Made by a program: the position numbers and the translations under genes. Under the pieces are notes generated by a model. The model searched no databases, had not been told where the DNA came from, and saw only the letters and a program-made list of their open reading frames with translations. Positions 8,801 through 13,618 of a stretch of 16,550 nucleotides of DNA are shown here, one piece after another (position 1 is the stretch's first letter; every line of letters starts with the position of its first letter). The DNA is taken from contig JAJTFU010000017.1 of NCBI GenBank assembly GCA_021299075.1, positions 1 through 16,550 on the forward strand. The letters run 5' to 3'. Source of the DNA: Novosphingobium sp. Its GTDB lineage: Bacteria > Pseudomonadota > Alphaproteobacteria > Sphingomonadales > Sphingomonadaceae.

Positions 8801-9207
8801 ACAAAAGGAAGGCCGCGTATGATCACTCCGGTCCCCTCGACCGAGAAGCGGTCGGGGTCCGAACTCTTCTCGAACCGACCAATGTTTACGCCGGGCACGC
8901 GCTGCAACGATTCAGCAACTGAGCGATCAGGAAGCGCACCAATATCTTCAGCAGTGATCGCGTCGACGAATGTGTCAGACTTGCGCTTCACATCCTGCGC
9001 ACTTTTCAGCGATGCGCGGTAGCCAGTGACGATGATTTCCTCGCCGTCGACTGCATCTTCGGACTTTTGATCGTCGGCTTCCGCGCCCTTCATCTCCTGC
9101 GCAAGTGCTGGCGTGGCGGTCATCGCCGCAAGGACAATGCTGGACGCGGTGCCAAGTGCCAGGAACTGGCGCGAACGGATCGAATCAAACTTTTGATTGC
9201 GTGACAA
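5887..9207 (-). CDS. TonB-dependent outer-membrane receptor for glucan oligosaccharides
   Basis: An 1106-residue outer-membrane active transporter. Residues 1-36 form a signal peptide ending ATPALA. The TonB-box-like EEIIVTGYR (56-64) and the plug domain follow (KRKSDTFVDAITAEDIGALPD, ESLQRVPGVNI, RGLPFVRSELNGR). A long beta-barrel then ends in FTFLARFDF, with the terminal Phe typical of barrel proteins. Layout and length fit the Xanthomonas/Caulobacter TonB-receptor class that imports plant or algal oligosaccharides. The start is TTG at 9207, supported by an excellent GGGGAGG ribosome-binding site 5 nt upstream and by the complete signal peptide; no ATG exists in frame before the signal peptide. 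A strong terminator follows. Two LacI-type operators lie 78-113 nt upstream of the start. Composition is clearly less GC-rich than the flanking genes. Glucan as substrate is inferred from the adjacent GH16 and GH3 genes. Confidence 0.93.
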   Translation of the reverse strand: MSRNQKFDSIRSRQFLALGTASSIVLAAMTATPALAQEMKGAEADDQKSEDAVDGEEIIVTGYRASLKSAQDVKRKSDTFVDAITAEDIGALPDRSVAESLQRVPGVNIGRFEKSSDPDRFSVEGTGVIIRGLPFVRSELNGRDIFSATGGRELSFNDVSPEQLARVEVFKNVTADMVDGGIAGTVNLVTRKPLDNRGLHLSGTLEGNVGDLAKDWSPGFSLLGSATFETGIGTFGFQAGYAQSELVSRTDASQVTDPCFRDRSLTGGCFRVVPVGSGGFGSTQNFTSANFPPPNTVIVPKGAGVRTTDLERDRRAYSGVFQFESNDRRLLLTAEYLRSETEFFTDEFAILALVNDDNLFPVQAPGSTWQFDGNGVFTAGRLTQSNAGGYASPFGGIPMESLRFQRRAKADTEDYSIDIDFEATDRLRFNFEGQHISSNLRRDSIIGVMNTWADIDLDLRGNTPQVQFLAPAGAPANYFSSGFYTYYWFLLDSVERNDGELDSLRFDAEYDLSDDGFFKAARFGARWSDRDRTTRDTAFSTWGNLSAPWAGRAGCAPWGGGPGCFQGSGPFTPSWAGFTPGRLYTGLPGQEFATGGGAFTDEFPGFSQVRNPFASGFQRGSAPIPIANGAAWFYGGDDFIGEYLAGTTLSQAQKINTFSQTPNPFFGVNNRTASVLGQSTPVQCDPFCPSEISAVGEVTKAAYARIDFGKQFDGGANVKGNFGLRYVSTKVKTAGLLAFPNPFFFDNSPGANGDGRVQVAEIQQACLLAPPTQPLPGYCSLSATRLAEFAAAHTGEILVDDRDIIFDHWLPSFNVRFDLGGGLLIRGAVSKNIARPELQLFRAGGQIGDNTNDLRSEGTLATGPLFQLFTGNRNVRPVTSWNYDLSAEWYFDDIGSLTASLFLKEISGIVSGGQNLVDYTSGGGTTLNVEVNGPSNELGGTLKGFELSYQQTYDMLPGLLSGFGSQLTYTYVDGGQFTNPDLANNRSLFASQQPLAGISKHTLNAVIFYEKGPLSMRAAYNWRSDFLITPRDDIFPFSPIWQESGGQLDASIFVTVNKQLKLGIQGVNLLDSVTRTSQVVDFSGTRITRSAFRNDRRFTFLARFDF

Positions 9208-9284
9208 GCTAGCCTCCCCTTCGACGGGCGCTTTGCTCCCACACGGAAGCCGCCCCTACTATTGCCCTGACCGATAACCTCTGT

Positions 9285-9298
9285 TGTGAGCGTTCACA
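9285..9298. promoter_or_regulatory. LacI-type operator O1 between receptor and halogenase
   Basis: TGTGAGCGTTCACA matches the locus consensus TGTGAACGTTCACA at 13 of 14 bases. With one more base on each side, TTGTGAGCGTTCACAA differs from the ideal symmetric lac operator core (TTGTGAGCGCTCACAA) at a single position. It sits in the 196-bp divergent intergenic region, 78 nt upstream of the receptor start and 105 nt upstream of the halogenase start. On the minus strand its TTGTGA could also serve as a -35 box, with TATCGG 17 nt downstream, which would place repressor over the receptor promoter; that promoter reading is weak. Confidence 0.8.
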
Positions 9299-9306
9299 AG
9301 AGGGAA

Positions 9307-9320
9307 AATGAACGTTCACA
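9307..9320. promoter_or_regulatory. LacI-type operator O2 between receptor and halogenase
   Basis: AATGAACGTTCACA contains the perfect 10-bp palindrome TGAACGTTCA and matches the locus consensus at 12 of 14 bases. Its centre is 22 bp from that of O1, about two turns of the helix, so two repressor dimers could bind on the same face of the DNA. It lies 84 nt upstream of the halogenase ATG. Together O1 and O2 would control both divergent genes. A further small inverted repeat, TGGCAATTGTGCCA at 9349-9362, lies in the halogenase leader; its role is unknown. Confidence 0.75.
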
Positions 9321-9403
9321 TTTTGCACTTCCGATACGCGTGAAACCATGGCAATTGTGCCACAGTGTCCCCGCCAGACGGGACTTAAACTCAGGGAAGC
9401 GCC

Positions 9404-10921
9404 ATGAAACACGGCACACCGATCGATCGAATCGTCATTGTGGGGGGTGGCACTGCTGGCTGGATGGCTGCGGCGGTGCTTTCGCGGCTGCGGAAGGGAC
9501 GCAATCTCGACATTACGCTAGTGGAATCCGAGGCAATCGGCACGGTCGGGGTGGGCGAAGCAACGATCCCGCCATTCGTCGACTTCAACCGCTTGCTGGA
9601 GATCGATGAGCGCGAGATGCTTGCCGCCTCTCAGGGTAGCTTCAAGCTGGGGATCCAGTTCGTCAACTGGGGCAAGCAAGGTGACAGCTATATCCACCCC
9701 TTCGGTGCTTATGGCTACCAGATGGGCGGGATCTCGTTCCACCAAGTCTGGCGGAGATTCCACACCGAAGGAGACCGGCGCCCGATCCAAGTCTTCAATG
9801 TTGAGACCATGGCGGCGTACTTCGGCCGCTTCTCAAAAACAGAAGACTACGCTCGTGATGACTTGCCGCCGGTCAACTATGCCTACCACCTCGATGCAGG
9901 CCGCTATGCCGCGTTTCTTAGAAAATATGCTGAAATCCGCGGGGTGGTCCGGAAGGAAGGACGGATAGAGGAAGTAATGCTCGATCCCGAAAGCGGGTTC
10001 GTAAACGCGGTCAAGCTTGACAATGGGCAAGAGCTTGCTGGCAACCTGTTTATCGACTGCTCTGGGTTCAGAGGGTTGCTGATCGAGCAGGCGCTCAAGA
10101 CCGGATACGAGGATTGGTCGCAGTGGCTGCCTTGCAACCGGGCGGTTGCCTTGCCGTGTCGTCGTGACGACGGTAGCCAGCCGCTTCCATATACCCGTGC
10201 CACCGCCCATTCGGCCGGTTGGCAATGGCAGGTTCCGCTACAGCACCGCAACGGCAATGGCCATGTCTATTGCGACGCCTTCATGTCAGCAGACGAGGCG
10301 CTCGACATCCTGCTCAAGAACATTGCTGGCAAGCCGACCGCCGATCCAAACCATCTTCGATTCGTCACCGGGCGTCGCAAAAAGTTCTGGAACAAGAATG
10401 TCGTCGCACTCGGCCTTGCTGCCGGGTTTATGGAGCCGCTCGAATCAACCTCGATCCATCTGATCAACACCGGCATCAACAAGCTCGTCGCTCTCCTGTC
10501 GCTCGACGGGATAACCCAGACCCAGGAAGACGCCTTCAACCGCCTGACCGCCAAGGAGTACACCCGGATCCGTGACTTCCTGGTTCTGCATTACAATGCC
10601 ACCAGCAGGGATGACTCGGAGTTCTGGAACTACTGCCGCACGATGCAAGTGCCTGATACCTTGACTGAAAAGGTCGACCTCTTCCGGATGAACGGTCAGA
10701 TTTTCCGTGAAGATGACGAGCTGTTCACCGAAACCAGTTGGGCAGCCGTGATGATGGGCCAGGGCATTACAATGGGCGGCCATAATGCGGTCGCAGATAC
10801 CTTGGATTCCGCGGCAACCCGCAAAGAATTTGACGAAATGGAGCAGTCGATCCGCTACGTCGTGCAGAATATGCCGACGCACGGTGACTACCTTGGAAAG
10901 TACTGCCCTGCTCAGGCTTGA
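9404..10921 (+). CDS. Flavin-dependent tryptophan-halogenase-family protein
   Basis: A 505-residue cytoplasmic flavoenzyme of the PrnA/RebH family. In characterised members reduced FAD, O2 and halide produce hypohalous acid that halogenates an indole or similar ring. Motifs are intact: GGGTAGW (14-20) for FAD binding; GSFKLGIQFVNW with Lys81 at the place of the catalytic Lys79 of PrnA; the halogenase hallmark WQWQVP (273-278, WxWxIP type); and GFMEPLESTSIHL (341-353), where the active-site Glu lies. The start is ATG at 9404 with AGGGAAG 5-6 nt upstream. No flavin reductase gene is in the window. It is divergent from the TonB receptor and shares its operator region, so it is probably sugar-controlled. 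Similar halogenase genes beside TonB receptors are known in Xanthomonas and Caulobacter relatives and have been described as preferring bromide and indole-like substrates; the native substrate here is unknown. Confidence 0.9.
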   Translation: MKHGTPIDRIVIVGGGTAGWMAAAVLSRLRKGRNLDITLVESEAIGTVGVGEATIPPFVDFNRLLEIDEREMLAASQGSFKLGIQFVNWGKQGDSYIHPFGAYGYQMGGISFHQVWRRFHTEGDRRPIQVFNVETMAAYFGRFSKTEDYARDDLPPVNYAYHLDAGRYAAFLRKYAEIRGVVRKEGRIEEVMLDPESGFVNAVKLDNGQELAGNLFIDCSGFRGLLIEQALKTGYEDWSQWLPCNRAVALPCRRDDGSQPLPYTRATAHSAGWQWQVPLQHRNGNGHVYCDAFMSADEALDILLKNIAGKPTADPNHLRFVTGRRKKFWNKNVVALGLAAGFMEPLESTSIHLINTGINKLVALLSLDGITQTQEDAFNRLTAKEYTRIRDFLVLHYNATSRDDSEFWNYCRTMQVPDTLTEKVDLFRMNGQIFREDDELFTETSWAAVMMGQGITMGGHNAVADTLDSAATRKEFDEMEQSIRYVVQNMPTHGDYLGKYCPAQA

Positions 10922-10997
10922 TCCGAACAGCGGTCAGGGCAGGTCTCCAGGCGCAGCAAGCCGCAAGGATGTCGCACTGCGGATGTCACCCGAAGTC
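10922..10997. other. Short spacer after the halogenase
   Basis: The 76 nt between the halogenase stop and the CCA end of tRNA-Arg contain no gene. A weak stem (CCGCA 10962-10966 with TGCGG 10979-10983) is present, but there is no U-tract on either strand, so I do not call a terminator. The halogenase transcript may therefore run antisense across the tRNA gene. Confidence 0.5.
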
Positions 10998-11074
10998 TGG
11001 CGCGCCCGGCAGGACTCGAACCTGCTGCCTCAAGATTAGAAGTCTCGCGCTCTATCCAGATGAGCTACGGGCGC
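10998..11074 (-). tRNA. tRNA-Arg (anticodon UCU)
   Basis: On the minus strand the sequence folds into a full cloverleaf of 77 nt including an encoded CCA. The acceptor stem is GCGCCCG/CGGGCGC, the D stem GCTC/GAGC, and the anticodon stem CGAGA/TCTTG encloses loop CTTCTAA with anticodon TCT. The T arm is GCAGG-TTCGAGT-CCTGC, the discriminator base is G and CCA follows. It reads AGA codons, which are rare in GC-rich alphaproteobacteria. Such tRNA genes are common integration sites. It lies 76 nt beyond the halogenase stop codon, at the edge of the compositionally distinct block. Confidence 0.95.
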
Positions 11075-11085
11075 GCGCCGTGCAT

Positions 11086-11114
11086 CCCATAGGCGGGGTT
11101 TGCCTTGCGCGCAA
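11086..11114 (-). promoter_or_regulatory. Possible tRNA-Arg promoter
   Basis: On the minus strand TTGCGC (11114-11109) and TATGGG (11091-11086) are separated by 17 nt. The predicted transcript start would be a few bases before the tRNA 5' end at 11074. The -10 match is only moderate. The same stretch holds a 7-bp inverted repeat (GGTTTGC 11097-11103, GCAAACC 11111-11117) in the leader of the oppositely oriented transporter gene. Confidence 0.3.
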
Positions 11115-11132
11115 ACCGGGTTAGTCAGCGCC

Positions 11133-11855
11133 ATGAGCACGAACCTTGCCCAGTTGGACGGAGTGGCCGGCGCGCGCCGCCACTTCCGCTATTTCGACTA
11201 TGTGATGGCGGCCTTTGTCGCGATCCTGCTGCTGTCCAACCTGATCGGGGCGAGCAAGCTGGCAACGCTGGGCGGCTTCACCTTTGGGGCCGGGATCCTG
11301 TTCTTCCCGGTATCCTACGTGATCGGCGACGTGCTGACCGAGGTCTATGGCTATGCCAATGCCCGCCGCTGTGTGTGGATGGGCTTTGCCGCCATGCTGT
11401 TCATGGCCTTCATGAGCTATGTCGTGGTGGCCATGCCGCCGGCTGCGGGCTGGGAGGGCCAGGCCGCTTACGAGAGCGTCTTCGGCAGCACCTGGCGGAT
11501 CGTCGCCGCTTCGGTGATCGCCTTCTGGGCGGGGGAGTTCGTCAACAGCTTCGTGCTGGCCAAGATGAAGATCTGGACCAAGGGCAAGGCGCTGTGGAGC
11601 CGCACGATCGGTTCAACCTTCTTTGGCCAGGCCGTCGACAGCCTGATCTTCTATCCGATCGCCTTCCTGGGGATCTGGACGACCGAGCAGGTCCTGACCG
11701 TGATGGTCACCAACTGGCTGCTGAAGGTGTTGTGGGAAGCGCTGCTCACCCCGGTGACCTATGCGGTGGTCGGCTGGCTGAAGCGCCGCGAGGGGGTGGA
11801 GGTCTTCGACGAGGGGACCGATTTCTCACCCTTTGCCAAGGCCAAATCGGTCTGA
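11133..11855 (+). CDS. yhhQ: Queuosine precursor transporter, YhhQ (DUF165) family
   Basis: A 240-residue inner-membrane protein with about six hydrophobic segments. Family features are the N-terminal helix ending in LLLSNLIGASK, the segment ILFFPVSYVIGDVLTEVYGY (about 52-71), FWAGEFVNSFVLAKMK, RTIGSTFFGQAVDSLIFY and a C-terminal KVLWEALLTPVTY helix. E. coli YhhQ imports preQ0/preQ1 for queuosine modification of GUN-anticodon tRNAs. The ATG at 11133 is chosen because the homology-like region begins soon after it; an in-frame ATG/GTG-type extension to 11100 would add only 11 unremarkable residues. No strong ribosome-binding site is visible. I saw no preQ1 riboswitch fold in the leader. The gene stands alone between a tRNA gene and a convergent PspC gene. 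Confidence 0.92.
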   Translation: MSTNLAQLDGVAGARRHFRYFDYVMAAFVAILLLSNLIGASKLATLGGFTFGAGILFFPVSYVIGDVLTEVYGYANARRCVWMGFAAMLFMAFMSYVVVAMPPAAGWEGQAAYESVFGSTWRIVAASVIAFWAGEFVNSFVLAKMKIWTKGKALWSRTIGSTFFGQAVDSLIFYPIAFLGIWTTEQVLTVMVTNWLLKVLWEALLTPVTYAVVGWLKRREGVEVFDEGTDFSPFAKAKSV

Positions 11856-11861
11856 AGCTTT

Positions 11862-11903
11862 CCGGTGGGCGGCCCCGTTCGCTCAGGAACGGGGCCTCAC
11901 CGG
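11862..11903. terminator. Large hairpin between convergent yhhQ and pspC genes
   Basis: CCGGTG (11862-11867) pairs with CACCGG (11898-11903), and inside it GGCCCCGTTC (11871-11880) pairs with GAACGGGGCC (11887-11896) around a 6-nt loop, with a small internal bulge. That gives 16 base pairs. It lies 7 nt after the yhhQ stop and 7 nt after the pspC stop, as expected for a shared bidirectional terminator. Neither strand has a U-tract, so it may act with Rho or mainly protect mRNA ends. Confidence 0.7.
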
Positions 11904-11910
11904 CGATCAA

Positions 11911-12123
11911 TCAATCGGCGATGAGGCCGATTGCGAGGTAGACGAGCACGAGGCTACCGAAGCCCAGGATCGTGCCGAGCACCCAGCCCAGGCGGACCAG
12001 CGTGACATCGACGTTGAAGTAGTCGGCAATTCCGGCGCTGACGCCCATGAACTTGCCATTAACATTGTTGAGGCGGAAGCCGGCGGGTGCGCTGTCAGAG
12101 CGCGAGCGATCGAGCGAGCTCAT
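11911..12123 (-). CDS. Small PspC-domain membrane protein
   Basis: A 70-residue protein made almost entirely of a PspC domain. A polar N-terminus precedes FRLNNVNGKFMGVSAGIADYFNVDVTLVRLGWVLG (the domain usually reads G(V)CAGIAxYFxxDxxxVRxxW), then one hydrophobic helix ILGFGSLVLVYLAIGLIAD. Members of this family sit in the inner membrane; E. coli PspC senses envelope stress together with PspB and PspA. No pspA or pspB is nearby, and lone PspC-domain proteins of this size have no settled function. The start ATG (12123-12121) overlaps the stop codon of the 48-aa upstream gene as TAATG, so translation is probably coupled. The frame is open further upstream but that part overlaps the coupled small gene. 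Confidence 0.88.
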   Translation of the reverse strand: MSSLDRSRSDSAPAGFRLNNVNGKFMGVSAGIADYFNVDVTLVRLGWVLGTILGFGSLVLVYLAIGLIAD

Positions 12124-12269
12124 TACGCGACAACTCCGACATAGGCACCGGTGGTCTGGGCCTGGGCCTGGCTCGGCATCGAAACCGTGGCGCCGATCAG
12201 AGCAAGCGAGAGAGCAAAGGCCGACACGGCGGCAGTGAAGCGGGCGGGCACTTGCGAGAAACCAAACAT
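12123..12269 (-). CDS. 48-aa exported small protein coupled to pspC
   Basis: I do not recognise a family. The frame reads MFGFSQVPARFTAAVSAFALSLALIGATVSMPSQAQA... and ends GAYVGVVA. Residues 1-37 look like a Sec signal peptide: a short basic/polar N-terminus, a hydrophobic core (AVSAFALSLALIGATV) and an AQA cleavage-like site, leaving only about 11 residues. Alternatively the protein may stay anchored by its hydrophobic segment. The ATG at 12269 has AGGG 7 nt upstream; an ATG two codons earlier (12275) is too close to it. Its TAA overlaps the pspC ATG (TAATG). Good start signals and the coupling make it a credible gene despite the small size; a leader peptide role for pspC is also possible. 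Confidence 0.62.
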   Translation of the reverse strand: MFGFSQVPARFTAAVSAFALSLALIGATVSMPSQAQAQTTGAYVGVVA

Positions 12270-12344
12270 TGTCATTCCCTATTCCATTTAAACCTTCCGA
12301 GGGACCATCCCTGCGGATGCCAGAATGATTGCAGGGGCCGTGCC

Positions 12345-12383
12345 AATTTCGAAAAATGGCGGAAATGCGTGGTTTTCGAAATT
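12345..12383. repeat. AT-rich inverted repeat with two TTTCGAAA palindromes
   Basis: AATTTCGAAAA (12345-12355) and its exact complement TTTTCGAAATT (12373-12383) are separated by 17 nt. Each arm holds the self-complementary octamer TTTCGAAA, the centres 27 bp apart. It lies in the 275-bp region between the divergent pspC-operon and recF genes, in a markedly AT-rich patch. It could be a pair of operator sites or a cruciform-forming element; the binding protein is unknown. Confidence 0.6.
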
Positions 12384-12471
12384 TGCAGCGAAACTTTCTG
12401 CAGGATGAATGCCATGTTTTGGGAAAATTCACCAACTGTGCGGAACGGGCCTGTGCGCAAACCACCAACTT

Positions 12472-12499
12472 CGTCATCCCCGCGTCGGCGGGGGTGACG
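12472..12499. repeat. REP-like palindrome
   Basis: CGTCATCCCCGC and GCGGGGGTGACG form a 12-bp stem with one G-T pair around a 4-nt loop (GTCG). This resembles the dispersed CGTCATCCCCGC-type intergenic palindromes seen in many proteobacterial genomes. It lies 46 nt upstream of the chosen recF start. No second copy was seen in this window. It could also fold in a recF leader transcript. Confidence 0.55.
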
Positions 12500-12544
12500 G
12501 GAGAAGGGATGACACCGCCGGTCCTGCCCTCTATCGCACCGGCA

Positions 12545-13618
12545 ATGGCGCTTGACCGCATCACCCTGACCCACTTTCGCAATCATCCGGAGACTCGCCT
12601 CTCCGGCACGGCGCAGTTCAACCTGCTCGTGGGCGAGAACGGGGCGGGCAAGACCAATGTGCTGGAGGCGCTGTCGCTGCTGGCCCCCGGGCGCGGATTG
12701 CGCCGCGCCGCTCTGACCGAACTGCCCAGCCAAAGCGGCGATGGCGGCTGCGCGGTCAGCGCCGAGCTGGACGGCGGTCTTCAACTTGGCACCGGCATCC
12801 GCGCCGAGCGCCCGGGCCGCCGGGTCGCCCAGGCCAATGGGGCCGAAATCCCGGCGCTGGGGCTGTCCGAATGGCTCTCGATCGGTTGGCTGACCCCGGC
12901 AATGGACCGCCTGTTCAGCGAAGGTGCGGGCGCCAGACGGCGGTTTCTGGACCGGCTGGTCCTGGCGCTGGAACCGGGCCACGCGAAGAATGCCGCCCGG
13001 ATGGAAACAGCCTTGCGCGAACGCAATCGCCTGCTGGGCGAGCCAATGGAGCCTGACCCAGCCTGGCTCGATGCCCTGGAGGGCCAACTGGCCGAGGCAG
13101 GAGCTCTGGTGGCCCAGGCGCGGGCACGGCTCGTCTTGGCGCTGTCGGAGCGCCTGGCGCTGCTGCCCGAAGCACCCTTCGCCCGGCCCGAGCTGGCGTA
13201 TCAGCCCGGCGGCCCGCTCGAACCGGCTGCCCTCGCCGCCGAACTTGCCAACACCCGCCGCCGCGACCGGGCCGCGCAGCGCACCCTGACCGGGCCGCAA
13301 CGCGACGAGCTGGTCGTTACCATGGCCGGCAAGGACCAGCCCGCCAGCACCTGTTCCACGGGTGAACAGAAGGCCCTATTGATCGCGATGACCTTGGCCC
13401 ATGCCGACCTGCTCCACGGCAGCCGGCCGGCCCTGCTCTTGCTCGACGAAGTCGCCGCGCACCTCGATCCGCTACGCCGCGCCGCGCTTTTTGACCGCCT
13501 GCGCGCTGGCCGAGCGCAGGTCTGGCTAACCGGGACCGAACTGGCCCCGTTCGAAGCAATCGCCGATGAAGCGGCGATCTGGCGCGTCAGGGACGGGACG
13601 GTGGAGCGGCTGGGCTAG
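12545..13618 (+). CDS. recF: DNA replication and repair protein RecF
   Basis: A 357-residue SMC-like ATPase, the usual RecF length. RecF binds gapped DNA and, with RecO and RecR, loads RecA for single-strand gap repair. The N-terminus MALDRITLTHFRNH is typical. Walker A GENGAGKT is at 30-37, GPQRDEL (250-256) matches the RecF GPHRDD segment, the ABC signature STGEQKALL is at 271-279, Walker B ALLLLDE at 296-302, and the D-loop AHLD at 305-308. ATG 12545 is chosen because family homology begins there, though it lacks a good ribosome-binding site. ATG 12509, which would add 12 residues (MTPPVLPSIAPA), is the main alternative and lies just after a GGGAGAAGGG stretch. The gene is not beside dnaN here. 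Its last 32 nt overlap the 3' end of the opposing esterase gene. Confidence 0.95.
   Translation: MALDRITLTHFRNHPETRLSGTAQFNLLVGENGAGKTNVLEALSLLAPGRGLRRAALTELPSQSGDGGCAVSAELDGGLQLGTGIRAERPGRRVAQANGAEIPALGLSEWLSIGWLTPAMDRLFSEGAGARRRFLDRLVLALEPGHAKNAARMETALRERNRLLGEPMEPDPAWLDALEGQLAEAGALVAQARARLVLALSERLALLPEAPFARPELAYQPGGPLEPAALAAELANTRRRDRAAQRTLTGPQRDELVVTMAGKDQPASTCSTGEQKALLIAMTLAHADLLHGSRPALLLLDEVAAHLDPLRRAALFDRLRAGRAQVWLTGTELAPFEAIADEAAIWRVRDGTVERLG

Noticed and set aside
10998..11030. Attachment-site direct repeat of the tRNA 3' end
   Set aside because: No second copy of the tRNA 3' sequence was seen elsewhere in the window, and no integrase is present.
10918..11124. Short plus-strand frames containing WRARQDSNLLPQD-like text
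   Set aside because: This is the antisense of tRNA-Arg read as protein, a common false gene.
11075..11132. preQ1 riboswitch before yhhQ
   Set aside because: Only a simple 7-bp inverted repeat is present; no preQ1-type aptamer sequence (C-rich loop with A-rich tail) could be found.
12329..12544. N-terminal extension of recF from 12329
   Set aside because: The added residues do not look like RecF and cover the inverted repeat and REP-like palindrome; the family sequence begins at MALDRITL.
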